A stretch of DNA of 64,000 bases from Chionoecetes opilio (taxonomy: Eukaryota > Arthropoda > Malacostraca > Decapoda > Majidae). The notes under the pieces were generated by a model. That model was not told the DNA's origin. It did not search any database and saw only the letters and a list, made by a program, of their open reading frames with translations. The position numbers and the translations under genes are program-made. Positions 20,461 through 33,160 of the stretch are shown piece by piece. Where the stretch lies: NCBI GenBank assembly GCA_016584305.1, contig JACEEZ010000114.1, forward strand, positions 194,501 to 258,500, in the 5' to 3' direction. Numbering within the stretch: position 1 is the first letter of the stretch; each line of letters begins with the position of its first letter.

Positions 20461-23299
20461 TACACACCACAGCCGGGTGAGATAGCTCGGGGTGTTTCCC
20501 GGGGCCCTGGTATGTTTGGGCCCAAAAACCCTGCCCTCACTGTTTAAATTTTGCGGGCTCCAGGCCGGGAGAGTTCAGGGCAGGGATGCCACAGCAGGGG
20601 GAAAGGGGCCAAAATTTGGGGCCAAAGGGGGTCCCAAATATAATGTATCACTGGGGTATTATATATCATGTACCTTGCGCGCACTTTTTTTTTGGTAAAT
20701 AAAGGGTTGAAGCATTACTCACCAGTGAGCTCTGCCCATGTTTTTTGAAGTGAAATATGGTGGAAAACCCTGCTGCCTTTCTGAAGGAGATCCATGTCTT
20801 GAAAACTGAAAGGGAATTTTCCATATCTCTTTTGTTTTCTTTTTTGCCCATTCAAAAAAAAAAAAAGAAAACTATTTTAAAATTTTTTGCTTCTTTGGGC
20901 TAGTATTCCCTATTTTTTGGGTTTACTGTCAGGGGTGCTAAACACCTGTACCAACACTTTCCCTCACTTTGTCACCCAAAAATTATTGAGAAGAATTTCA
21001 GTAAATATACATATGTGTGTTTGTTTTGTTTTTAAATTGATCCAGCCCCAGGGGAGTATGTCTCGAAAAATGAAAATTTTTAGGGCCATACATCCCATGA
21101 AAGGGTGTCTGGATAGGGAGCCCAGCACCCAGATGTTTAATTTAACATTAATAATTTAATAAAGGGCTTTGGGCCAAGCCTCCTTCCTGAATAACTGGAC
21201 TGACCAAATTTTAAAATTATGATAGGCTATGATTGCCTTTAAAACACACATGGACCCTACTGTGACATACACATTTTTTCCAGGTGCATACCATTTAATG
21301 ATATAATTGCCCCCCCTGGAGTGTGGGGGAAACAGCTTAAATGGATCTTTTGGCTCCCCTGGGGTGGGGGTTGGGTTGTGGTTTAAAAATTTTCCAATGC
21401 ATGGCTCCAAATAATCATCAATCTGAAACTTTTATAATTTTCAGGATATTCTCCCAAAGCGGGGGATACATGGAGCAGACTGATCTAGTGTCTCCTGATG
21501 TAAATACAAAAACACCCATCTGAAAAGATTTTTTGAGCATGCAGATTAAGGCTCGCCCTGTTTAAATTCTTGTATTAATACATTTTTTTAATGGACAATT
21601 AAAATTTTGGAAAATCTTTATCTTTTTATGTAACATTTTTTCAGCAAAATTCTGAAAATCGGCCCAAAGTTTCAAAAAAGAAAAAAAAAGGGGCGAAAGG
21701 GGTTTAAATCGTGATGAGAAGAAAAAGGATTAAAAAATAGATAGTGCTTCAAAAAAAAAATTCCCCGTGGTCGTGGCTTAAAAAATCTATTTCCCTACAA
21801 CTTGGGGGGACGAAAGATCACAGTTTTTTCCCCGTCCCGACTTCTTCGCAAAGTGGATATTTGTGGGAAGGCCCCCGTGTAAAAGAGTGTTTTAGACCTG
21901 ATTTAAATTTTCCCTCATGAGGGGGTTAAAACATTTGGGAAAAACACTTTCCCAAAAAAAAAAAACACGAACGACATTTTCGTGAGGGGGGGACCCCGAG
22001 GCTCAGGGGTGACCCCCACGGGGGCTCAGTGAGGGGGGAACCCCCCTATGAATGGGGGTGCGAAAGAGTAATGAGGGAAATTGAAACGCCTAGTTTTTTT
22101 CTTTTCCCCCCTTTTCTTTTTCCCCCTCCCCACCGAATACTATGTGTGGGGGGGAGAACGGGCCGGGACCCCCAAAGGGTTCACTGACAGCATCAGCTGG
22201 ATACTCCCAACTCAACCTCAAGCTCGTAGGGGGCCTCACCTTTCCCCCTCTTCCTTTTCCCCTCCTGTCCTCTAGTTGTGGCCGACCACCCCGGGGGGCG
22301 GGGCCAAAAACCCCCCGGGTAAAACCCGGTTTCCCATTTTACTGCTGGGTGGACCGGGCCTCGGGGCATTTCCAGGTTTTTTTTTTTGTAGGGGAAAGTG
22401 ACTAAAAAAGCATTTTTTCGCGATTTAAAAAACCAGAATTTTTTCCCCCCCTATTCGGTTTAAGGGGCTTGTCTTTTTGGAAAAAAGCAAAAAGGGCCCC
22501 CCTCGGAGGGGAAATGTATACGTAAGGTTCCGGGTTTCCCTGCCCTCCCCCGTTACTCGTACAATTTGAGGTAAAATTTTGGGTTTTTCATCCAAATTTT
22601 CACCCCCCCCACATTACTTTTTGCTCTCAAAAAATACTTCAAATTTTTAGAGATGTCTCTCAAAAGTTTGAAAGTGGGACACCCTTTAAAAAAAGAAAAC
22701 CCGCTGAAAGAAAAATTAAAAAGGGGAAAAATTTAGTCAAAAAACAGCACGGGTTAAGACCCTTTTTTTTACTCCATCTACGTCGAACCCCGTTTTATCC
22801 CCGTCAACCCCTTCCCTTCGCAGAGTAGGAACCCTGTGCCCAATAGAACATCAAAAAGTTTAAACCTCCAGTTTACCGTGATAAAATTTATGTGAACAAA
22901 AACCCCGGACCATGAGGAAGCTTCATTAACCATTAAAAAAATGTAAATACATCCTTTAAACCTTTAGAGACAGATTTTTGGGTTATGGAAAGAGATCTCG
23001 GGCACCCATCAAGCACGTTTTTTTTTTAGTGTAGGTAGTGTGGATTTTCCCGCATAAAGATGAAGGGTTTTTTCCCCAAATCCCCCCCGGGTCATATTTC
23101 TGTACCATCGTTACTGGGCATCGGGGGGGGGGCTGCTTTAATTTTACTCATGTACCACTTTCAGCAAAAATCAAATCGGAAAAATTGGTTTTTGCTACTC
23201 TCCACAACCCGGGAAAGTGTCCCCGCTTTCATAAAAATATTACACTGGGAACAATTTGAAAGAAAAAAAATTGTTGAGTTAAAATTTTTGAGCTTTTTT
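20461..23299. other. Low-quality sequence, little recognisable
   Basis: Homopolymer-rich text like the preceding copy. Around 22150-22390 it matches the repeat at 41235-41440 (ATACTCCCAACTCAACCTCAAGCTC; TACTGCTGGGTGGAC), i.e. a dispersed repeat. A GTGAGT donor on the minus strand near 20720 follows a stop-free stretch that I cannot identify. No intact gene can be called. Confidence 0.45.
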
Positions 23300-24320
23300 T
23301 AGACTAAAAATTTGGGAAAAGCTGATTCCAAATCTTTAGTCAGTTTTTTTCTAGCAAAGTCCCCAAATTTTTTTCTCCACGCTTCCCCCCAGATAACAAA
23401 ATTCCACTTGGGGAGCTTGAAGTGGGGGTCCTTCTACACAATGGGAATTTTTTTTTGGGGAGTCCCTATTGGGCATTCGGTCTGTCCCTTCCCCAAAAAA
23501 TATGGAATGTAAAAAAAGAGTCAATTTAGTTATTGCAATATGACAAAAAAACAATTGGGGGTAAACCCGTTTGGGCCTTAAAATTGGGGTCCTTCCTTCT
23601 TGGTTTAAAAAACGTGGATACACAAAGTATCCCTGCTTTCCCCTGTTTTGTGGGATGCCGGGGCTCGAGAGAAGCATTGGGTTTCAGAAAGAATTTTGGG
23701 CCCCCGAGATCTTTATCTTAAACCCTGGAGATCCTAACATTTTACATGAGCCGCTTGTTTGACAGGAAAAAAATAATATTCCCACCTCTGCCAAAAACTA
23801 GGTCTCGTGAAACAATTTGTTAAAAAATTGTCAACTGATGGCGACTGTTTGAAATACAAACATCTTGGGATTTCCTGGACCCGTCCAAAATTTAAAAAAT
23901 CCCGGCCCCTGTGTTTGATGGTCCACAAATTCCCACAGCTCATCAAAGATGAAAATTTCAACGGTAACCCATGTCAAAAACCTTGAAAAAAATTCTTGGC
24001 TAACTTCAAAGACGTCCCTCAAGAAATTTCTTGGAAAAAACCCCGTGCCAAAAATAATTACACAGAAAATTTTTCAAAACTTTGGAGGGGCTACAAAGCG
24101 CTTGGGGGCAACATGAGTATTAAAGTACATTTTTTGCATAGCCATCTTTCCAACTTTTTTCCCCGGAAAAATTGGTGCTGCTAGCGGACGAGCAAGGGGG
24201 AAAAAGATTTTACCAAGATTTTAAGGTAAAAGGAAAACGTTCCAGGTAATGGGATTGCATATGATGGGTGACTTTGTTGGGGCATCAAACAAAGGGTAGT
24301 CCTCAAGTTGAACACTCCCG
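23300..24320 (+). pseudogene. Multi-copy orphan family with HFLHSHL motif, copy 1
   Basis: Plus-strand fragments in changing frames, in order: GNFFWGVPIGHSVC-like text near 23440, KLGSFLLGLKN near 23580, IPAFPCFVGCRGSREALGF near 23628, NILHEPLVD near 23735, IIFPPLP, then KNNYTENFSKLWRGYKALGG and NMSIKVHFLHSHLSNFFP at about 24050-24170, followed by SDEQG-like text. This block order belongs to an unnamed protein family repeated widely in arthropod and other invertebrate genomes. No biochemical function is known to me. The many frame changes reflect both poor base quality and possible decay. Confidence 0.68.
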
Positions 24321-26840
24321 AAAAAAGCTACAAAAAGTAAAATTTTTTTTTCCTTTTAACCCGCACACATTATAGGCCCCCCCCCTTAAACCTTTCTAAA
24401 AACATGATAATGTTTTAAAAAAACATTCTATTCATGCCTATTTCTTTTTTTTTTTCATTGTATGTTTAAAAATTTGCAACTTTTTATAAAATAAGCACTG
24501 TTTTCGTTTTTGTACAGTTTTTTTTTAGATTTTTTAAGAAAACGAAATCCTACAGTTTTAAAAAAATTTCCGTGATAGAGAAAAAAATGAGAATTCCCGT
24601 TTTTTGGGTTCAGCAAACCCCCAAAATTTCTTTAAAAACCAAAAAAATGGGGCCCGACCAAATCCAAAAAAAATTTGTTCCCCATGTTATTTATCAACCC
24701 GAAAAAAAGACCCCCAATTTTCCCCGTGGCTTTAAATCCTTCAGACCCAGAACGTAAATTTTCCCTTGTAATTTGGGTTTTTTAACCAGCCAAAATTCCC
24801 CCAAAATTCCCCACCTCCCCAAAAATCCGACTTGTCCCAAAAAACCGACTTTTTTCCCCTTTTATGTCCCCAATCCGGATAAATTATTAAACAAATTTCC
24901 CGACAAAACCCAAACCCCCGGTCAGACTATTAGAGGCTGATACTGCTGCGGGGTGCTGTGGTTTTGGGGGGCAGCTGCTGTAAAAGGGGTGACAGCTGTT
25001 CAAAACACCTGTTTAAAACCGGGCCCCACAAAACCCCCGGCGCGGCCCGTCCGGCCGACAAAAAATGGGGGGGCTCGTTCCCCCCCGGACGAGACCCCCA
25101 CACACACCGGCCCCCCATTTAAAATATACAGTAAAAAACTTTGGACCACCCTGGGGACAAAATGAATCCGCTGTCCGAAAATGACTTGTTTTGGGGATGG
25201 CTGCTTGCAGCCCTAAAATAATACTTATATATAAAACGTCATAATATTATTTAAACGTCCATAAAAATTTCCTATTTATCATAAATACAATTATAACCCG
25301 GTACAATTAGTCATTTTTCTGGCCCAGCGAGGGGCGGGCCGCCCGGCTCACCCACACACACGCAGGGGGCAGGCCCCACGCCGGACGGAATTTTTAAAAC
25401 GCCGAAAATGATTTTCATCCGGGCCCCTCGCAGGCCCCGCTGGAAAGAAAAAAAAACCCCCCCACACACGCCGGCCGCCTCTAGCCACGCCCCTTTTTCG
25501 GGGGGGGGGGGCGGCCCCAAAAAAGGCCGCGCCGGTTTTGTGTGTTGGGCCCGGGTTGACGCGGGGGTGGGCCTGGGCAATTTTAGTTTGGGTACTCGTG
25601 ACGTCTGATTTTTATTTTTTATTTTTTCACAACCCGGGTTTTACTATAAAAAAATTTAAAATCATTAATTTTTTTTTTTTTGACGTTTAAGGGAAAACAA
25701 AGGAAATTTTTTTTTCTTACATATTTTCTTTTTTCTAACCATTTCCCCCAAAAATTTTTTATAGTAAATTTTTATTATAATTTTTCCCTTTTGTGTGTGG
25801 GGTGTGTGTGGTAGTATAATTATTGTTGTTGTTTTAGTAGTAGTAGTATATTTGTATTTGTAGTAAATAGTGTATAGTAGTAGTAATGGTGTGGTTTTAA
25901 AATGGTGTAGTGTGTTACTACCTTTCCCACTTAGAAGAAAAAAAAATATTATATTTAAATTTAAAATTTTGTTAAACCGAAATTTTCCCACTATTTTCCC
26001 AAACCTCCGACCCTACCTCGGGCCCCCCCAAAGGGCGGATAACACCCGGGGAACACCAAAAAATCGTCAGGGGTTTCTCAGTTGATTTAGACTAATTTTA
26101 AAGGGGTTTTCTGAGTCCCCTTTTCCCTTGTTTTGCTCTATCAAAAGGGGCAAATTTTTTTAGATACCGCCATAGGCCCCACCTGACGAGCTATACATAT
26201 GCTAATTTAGGGGGTTTTTTAGTTCAAAACATATTTTTTCCCTTTAAGAATATATCCCAATTACAATGCACAGCCCAAAAAAAGGGGGAAATTCCCACAA
26301 TTAGCCAATCAAATCAATACCTTTCTCACCCTTTAATTTCCCTTTTTAAAAATTTTTAAAATTTTTAAAATTCTAAATTTCATTGTCTTTACACTCCCGC
26401 TGCATCTTTCTTTTTTTTCTTTCAGTTTTTGTGATGGGTTCGGCGCGACGGTCATGGGAGGAAAAATCCTGACGTTTTCTTTCTACCTCTGCGGACAATA
26501 CACGCTGTCAGGGGGCAGGAGAAAATCACAGGAAATTTTTGAAGGGGGCCCCCTTTCGGGGGTTACTTTAAGCAAACTGGGGGACCAAGGAAAATCCCGG
26601 CAACCGCACACCCGGGGTGCAAGACCCTGCGGGGGAATACCCCCCGGCGGGGGGGGGGGGGGGACAAAGGGGGCGAAAACTTCACTGAAGTTTTTTGGGG
26701 TTCCATGGGTTTGGGGGGAGCCGTTTGACCAGGGATCGGATTTTTTACTTTTGCGCCATCAAAACTAAAAGGCAAACAACCCGGGAAAAATCGGGAAAAG
26801 CCTCCAGTACCCACCTTTAAACTGCCCCCCCGTCCACTGG
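24321..26840. other. Low-quality spacer with a TAG microsatellite
   Basis: No recognisable domain. Long stretches are A/T or C/G homopolymer mosaics. A GTAGTAGTA-type microsatellite lies at about 25800-25890. Short ORFs here have no family resemblance and are not listed. Confidence 0.45.
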
Positions 26841-26849
26841 CTCACTGGA

Positions 26850-28180
26850 AAAAAATTCCTGACCCGCGTTCACAAAAGCTCCCCGACAGCGACACGAGGC
26901 CCCCAGTACGCCAGCGAGGATAACAGAAAAGAGTATGAAACACAAAAAGTCCGCAGGCCCTTTTCACAATGTGAGGGTTAAAATCTGGTTCCCGGGGTCT
27001 CAGCTTGTCGAAGACTTCCCCCGAGCTGGTTTGGGCCCCCAGACTCAAAGAAAAAATCTACTTGGCAAGGACGCGCGTATCACTTTTTTTTCGAGAAGGG
27101 GAGGGCCTTTCATGGGCTACTTCGCCAGGGGGAAGAAACCCCGTGTACTGCCGAGATGTTTGCCGGTCTTCTGTTAAACTCGGGCGGCCTTCCCTTAACG
27201 ATTCCCCCGAGATTTTGGGGCTCTTTCCCTTTACAGCTGTAAACGCTCTTTGAAGTGTGGGGCCCCCCTCCCAAAGGGAAAAACCCGTTTTGCCTCAAAC
27301 CCTCTTTCGCACTCCACCAACCCCTCAAAGAGAAATATAAAACAGTGAAGTACGTGCTTTGACAAAAACCAAAATAACCACCAAAAGGGTCTCTGCGTCG
27401 ACTTGAAGATGGGGAACTTTCTACTTGGTCAACCCGTCCCGGTTTTACGAAGTACCCATGCTTTTTTTTTTAAATTTGGGGCAGGGCGAGACAGACCCCC
27501 GCACTTTTGTAAAAAAGAGTGGGCCCGGGGCGAGAGCAGTTAGTACCTGGGGGGAGAAACATCATAAACAACCTCTTTTTTACCGGGAAAGATATTGATC
27601 CCCCCGCTTAAAAACTTGAAGCTTTTGGGTTTTTAAAGAAACATTTTACGCGCGGGTCTGGACAAGGGGTGGGGGGGTGCTTTAACTACCTGTGCCGAGC
27701 CTTTCCTGGGCTGACCATTGAAAAAGCTGAAGCCGGCATTTTTGATGGCCCACAGATACGGGGGAGCTCATAAAGGGCACAAGTTTCCCCAAAAATTCCC
27801 TGAAAACGCTAGAGTGCGCCGCGTGGAAATCGTTTGTCGGGGTAAAAAACTTTTCCCGGGGAACACGAAGGCAGCAAACCACGCCGGGCTCGTCAGCAGC
27901 ATGATTTGAGGCCTTTCCAAAAAAATCGGGGGTTTTATGAGTAAAGATGCCTTCCTGTTCCCCACCCCTGGGAAGTTTCCCCGAAAACCTTGGGCGATGA
28001 GCGACGAGCAGGGGGAAAGGGTTTCCCTTCCGGGCTGCCCAAATTGGGGGGAGGTACCAAGGGGGGGTTTGGGGCGCAGTCAAAGTGGGGGGGCTAAATG
28101 CTGGGCGCCCGGGAAAAGAACAACCCCGCAGCTGGGTCCCAAAACGGGAAAACGAAAAAAACCCCGATTTATGCCGTAAA
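26850..28180 (+). pseudogene. Multi-copy orphan family with HFLHSHL motif, copy 2
   Basis: Second representative, same strand, about 3.6 kb downstream of the first. Landmarks: MGNFLLGQPVPV near 27410, ILIPPLKNLKLLGFLKKHF near 27595-27650, CFNYLCRAFPGLTIEKAEAG near 27680-27735, GIFDGPQIRG near 27735-27765, AAWKSFV, NTKAANHAGLVSSMI near 27862-27906, then FPRKPWAMSDEQGERVS near 27970-28025. Individual blocks are longer than in copy 1 but frames still change often. The family normally continues with an acidic/aromatic segment here blurred by G runs. Confidence 0.72.
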
Positions 28181-28689
28181 ATCTGAAATTTTTGTTTACG
28201 TAACGCCATTCTTATACAATTTTTATGATAATTTGCTTACAAATTTGATGGGCCCAAATAAAAACTGAAATGAATTTTGGAAAACGCTGACTTTTATTTC
28301 TTTAGGAAAACGGAAAAAAACATCAGGGTTTTCTCAGCTGATATCCCCCAAAATTTTTTTTTTACGAAAAATCATTTTTTTTAAAAATTTCTGTAAACAA
28401 AAAACCTGACCTGATTGAGCAAAAACCCAAAGGTTTTTTCGGACTCAGAGCATCAAATTGTCTAATTTTAGCTGGAAAACCCCGGCGATTTTCAAAAAAA
28501 TGGTTTTTTTTACCCCGTGTAATTAATACTTAGGGTGTAACCCTATTTTTTTAAATTTAAAATAAGCAATATTTTTTAAAACATATGACCTGTTTTTATC
28601 CTTGTTTCCCCTAAATACTTTGGTATACCTCAGTTTCTTTTCCCTTTAAATTTTAAAAGGGGTCAACAAAAACAATTTTTTATAGGGCC
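28181..28689. other. AT-rich low-quality spacer
   Basis: No ORF, repeat unit or RNA gene evident. Confidence 0.4.
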
Positions 28690-29350
28690 AAAGGGAAGAT
28701 CTGTGTGTGAAGGGGGTTTAAATTTTTTGGAAACATGTAAAGCATGCCAATTAGGCCCTTTATGAAAAGATCTGTGTGGAAAGGGGGTTTAAAGTTTGGA
28801 ACATGTAAAGGGATGGGGCCCCCGAAATTCATGAAAAAATCTGGGTGTGAAAGGGGGTTTAAAGTTTGGAAGCATGTAAACATGCCATTGACTTTTAAAG
28901 AAAAGATCTGTGTGGGGAAGGGGTTTTAAAGTTTGGAAAGCATGTCAAGCATGCCATTGACTTCATGAAAAGTCTTTGGTGAAAGGGGTTTTAAATTTTG
29001 GAAGCATGGGAAAGCATGCCTTTGATTTCATGAAAAGACTGGGTTGTTAAAGGGGGTTTAAATTTTTGGAAGCGAAAAGCATGCCTTTGATTTTCATGAA
29101 AAGATCTGGGGTAAAGGGGGTTAATGTTTGGAAGATTTAAAGATCCCTTTGTTTCATGAAAAATCGGGGGTTTGAAGGGGTTTAATTTTTTGGAAGCATG
29201 TAAAGCGCCTTTGACTTCATGAAAAGATTGGGTGGAAGGGGGTTAAGTTGGAAGCATGAAAGCATGCCTTTGACTTCATAAAAAAGATCTGGGTGTGAAG
29301 GGTTAATGAGGGGAAGCATGTAAAGCTGCCATTGACTTCATGAAAAGAGC
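28690..29350. repeat. ~62-bp tandem array, about 11 units
   Basis: Each unit contains AAGATCTGTGTG, AAGGGGGTTTAAA, TTTGGAAGCATGTAAAGCAT and GCCATTGACTTCATGAA. The apparent period varies from about 55 to 68 through indels. A minisatellite or satellite fragment. Units abut with no unique spacers, so it is not a CRISPR-type array. Base quality improves right after its end. Confidence 0.85.
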
Positions 29351-30980
29351 AGGCTCACTTGTGGGCTAGTGTTGCTTTTAAAACATTGATCAAGACGATG
29401 GTTTGGGTTTTGATGAAATGCAAGAAAAAGGCAGTGATAAAGTGATATCACAACAAATAATTTCTTTCAGATATTTTGAACACAGCCCCTGCCTGCACTT
29501 AAAAAAAATTACTATGTTCACATCGAAACAGTACCAAAACCAGATATGATAAATACACAATGTAAGGGTCCTGACCTAAAGTAGCCTCGGGCCTCAAGTA
29601 CTCCAGTCGCACTGCCCCCCTTTCCCTCACACCGATCACTTGGACCCAAAATCATTTTTGAATCAGAATTATTATAATTTAGACCAAAAGACCCTTAAAT
29701 TGAGAATAATAGTATATAGCACAAATATACTGTATGTGAATTATGGGCCTAAACCCTATGGGACTAAAGTAGCTATGTAAACATGGAATCATACATGGAC
29801 AAAAGTATCAAGTCACTGGCCCATTCTTTCTCCATCACTTGTCACGTCAGCTTTCCGCCCATGACATTCCGGCCCCTCAGCCTAGTCATTCTGGCCCTTT
29901 CCGGGATTACAATGATTGTTTTCACATATATCTTGAAGCATTAGGTTTGTACCAATGGAAAACATCAATGTACTATAAAGCATCACCATTTCTGCTGTCC
30001 CTGATGGAGAGATGGCTGCCGCTTTGGCCTCCCAACAGTGAATGAATGCACTGATAAAGCATTAAGTATACTGATAAAATTGGAAATGAATCACCAACCA
30101 CCCTCTCATAATTGGTAGAGTGGTGGTTTGTTCCCCCCCCCTAGTGAGGAGTTATTGTCCGCTCATCAAGGGGTGCGTAGGATGTATATATATAATTTAA
30201 ATGGTAATGGGTATTATTTAAGGTAATGTAAGTAAATGATAAGTACTGGGATAATATTAATGAACATTCTCAGTGCTATTAAGCATTTGCATATTTTATA
30301 TAATTAGCACCTTGGGGGGTGAACTCACGTGGGTAAGAGTGAGCTATCTTAAACAAAGCTACTGACCACTCAGGCAAAATTAATCTTAACAATAATGTCC
30401 GCTATCCATAAATGATGACTCTAACACTCTAACAGGTATAAGGGTGAATTTAGGAGTGATAATTTACCATTAGTTAATCTACCAGACGTCTGCCTGGAAT
30501 ATGCTGGTTTTCAGGAATTTAAGGGAGAGTTGCCATCTATATCCACCTGGCCATAGCACCACCTATTGCATCCTATGATACCCGAACTTTCTACCGGTGA
30601 AAATAACCTATACCCTATGAGACTTAACTCTATTCAACCTTTGGGTAAAATTTAAAATAGATGTTCGTGTTTTTACGTGTGTATACCATGGAAACAAAAT
30701 AAGGTCATTGGCTAGGTTTAAGAATTGCAATGTTTTTATCTCATACAGGACCACGAGGCTTTAGTAAGGACCAATATCACTTGTCCCCTAGATCGTGAAA
30801 AAGAAAACAAAATGATGTTCCACGCTGACCGCAGGCAGGGAGGGGGGAAGGGGGAAAGGGGGATAGGAATATCAGATGATAAATGGGAAAAAACTAGATA
30901 AGAAATAATGATTAGAAACACTAATATGAATGTGTCTGTACCTTGGCTTCCCCAGTTTTAATGTGTTATTCCAACACACT
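29351..30980. other. Intergenic or intronic sequence, no gene seen
   Basis: Better-quality AT-rich DNA. ORFs are short (up to 68 codons) and lack recognisable motifs. No splice-exon pattern stands out. Confidence 0.4.
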
Positions 30981-31637
30981 TATGCTATTCCTCTCCTGGA
31001 CCTCAACCACCCCACTGCAGGTGTCCTCAGGTAAAAGGCCCTGTACAGAAGAGGCGTTACGTTACAATAACCACTGCTAAAACTTACTTCTACAGCGCCT
31101 TCCCCAAAGTAGTTTGGCGTATCAGGGTGAGGCGAGCTAAGATATATCCCGAGGCCAACACAAAAGGCAAGGAAAACACTGAGGCATTTCTTGTTTTAAT
31201 GAGAAAGCCACAAGCCACAAGAGTATAAAGCACAGTACATTATGTAAGCCCAGCTTCCAGTGCTTGGAGACTGTCGGAAAGCACAAGACGCTACACTACA
31301 GTCACAGTTCCTTCCACCACAACCACACAGTCCCCCCCACCACACCAAACCACAACACTACCACAACACCACCACGCGCCTCCCTCCCCACCACGACGTG
31401 TCTGTCCTGACCACGGCTCAAACCTCTCTCCCGCGTGTGTCCTTTGTGCCCACTGCCAAGAGCCAGGTACCCCGCACCCACTCTCTCGTCCTCCTCTCCC
31501 CGATCCCTCCCCACACCCCACCCACGCTGCCTCGCCTCACTGCTGGTGTCTCAAGGCGTACCTAACCAGGCACCCTTTACGCGCCACCTCTCCCAGCTCA
31601 TACACACATACACACAAAACACACGCCTCCAACCACC
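30981..31637. repeat. Long direct repeat, left copy (657 bp)
   Basis: Matches 33161-33800 end to end: starts TATGCTATTCCTCTCCTGGA, contains CAGAAGAGGCGTTACGTTAC, GGAGACTGTCGGAAAGCAC and a (CCACCA)-rich block, ends ACACGCCTCCAACCACC. Possible LTR of a non-autonomous element. No short TG...CA termini or target duplication could be fixed. Confidence 0.75.
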
Positions 31638-33160
31638 ACACAACCCCGAACATCACCCCTAATGCATTACACTATACGTAACACTATCCCTCCTTTACAG
31701 CTTGACCGTCTCGGTCAGCAAAAAAACATCCACATCTCAATTAGCACTCAAGAAAATAAAGAAAAAATAATACATGTACAAACAATAATTTCCTCGTGGG
31801 CATGCATCCATTACATAATTCTTCCACCACAACAACCTGGAGTAGATCACATGTCTCCTCCACCACCACCACATCAGCAACCTCCACCACGCCACTCCAC
31901 CACTCCACCGTAACAACAACCTCCACCCCACATCACCCCTACAAACACCACACACAATGCCACCACCACAGCCCTGAGCTGCAAGACCTTACATCGCCAT
32001 CCCCCACCCCGCCCCTACAGTGTTGGAAGGGCACACCAGGCAGCCCTCCTCTTCCCCCGCCCGCGAGGGCACCCCCAGCAGGAACCCCGAGCTGCTACCT
32101 CAACCACAGGCTACCGAACCACAGGGACTTTCCTCTACCCTGGGGCCCCCCTCAGAGGTGACCACACCCACTGGACCCCCCCCGCTCCCCCTGTTCCCCC
32201 TGCTCTAGTCTCGCGGTGGAAAAAGGCGCCACGACCCCCCGACGGACCCCTGCCTCCACTGCAAAGCGCTGGTTTAAGGTGCGGCAGGACTAGCAGCAAC
32301 ACGCTGTGGCTGGCTCTGCTTGGTAGAAGGCACATGGTGCCCTTTCCCTCCACCCCTCGTAACAGGCCGTTACCGCCACCTGCCACGCTTCGGCGGGGGC
32401 ACCCACTGCGCTCGCCATCCTCTTGGTAGCGCAGCAGAGGCAGGTATGGGACATCTCCTTCATCCTGGCTCTCCGAGGCCTCCCCTGCTGGCTTAGCGGC
32501 TTCCCTCGCTCACCACGCCTGCGGCCCTTCTTCTGGTGACCCCATGCCGAGGCGAAGTGAGCGGGCCTCTTGCCCTTCCGCATCGTCTGGGCGGCAGGCC
32601 CCCAGCAAGGCCCTTCCTGACTTTTACGCCGCGTGCCAGCGCCGCGAAAGGGTCCCGCCAAGCCCCCCCATCCCGCCTTTCCATCACCTCCTGAAGAAGG
32701 GGGGGCATGGAGGCGAAGAGTGGAGCGCCGCTCAGCCGGAACTACCCCCGCCGGGGCTCACCGGCGAGTAAGAGCACCTCTTCTCCGCATACCCTTACCA
32801 GCTTCTTCCCCAGATCGACGCACGCCTCACCCTGCGTCAGGTCTGCAGGGGCGTCACCTAGGGACAAGGGCAGCCTTCCTCGCCTACCTTAGATTCTGTT
32901 CATTTCACTTACAATTTCTGGGTTTTATCGCATGCCTCTCTTAAGTTTTCCTTGATTTTTTTCATTCCGTCATCAACTCCCTGAACATGTTCCTCATAGC
33001 TTGACTCGGCTCGCCAAGCCTTGCTGCTTGCCGCCTTTGTGTTCCCTTCAGCCGAGTCAGCACCGCCACCTCGCCCCCCCGACGCCATCTTGACCTGTGT
33101 TACACCGCCCGCCGGCTCTCACCCTAACACACTCAAATTCCACTTCAGACACCCAAATTT
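31638..33160. other. GC-rich interior between the direct repeats
   Basis: Noticeably more C- and G-rich than its surroundings. On the minus strand an ATG at 33088 begins MASGGRGGGADSAEGNTKAA and is followed by basic, Gly/Pro-rich text in shifting frames to about 32290 (CCATKRMASAVG). If the repeats are LTRs in minus orientation this would be where a gag-like ORF sits, with a possible primer-binding site in the 33120-33160 stretch (rc GTGTCTGAAGTGGAA). No RT or integrase is present. A host CpG-rich region is the alternative. Confidence 0.4.

Noticed and set aside
28690..29350. CRISPR-like array
   Set aside because: Units abut with no unique spacers, the period is about 62 bp with internal decay, and the genome is eukaryotic.
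31291..31955. Gly/Val/Trp-rich minus-strand ORFs
   Set aside because: Translations of CCACCA-type low-complexity DNA in the direct repeats.
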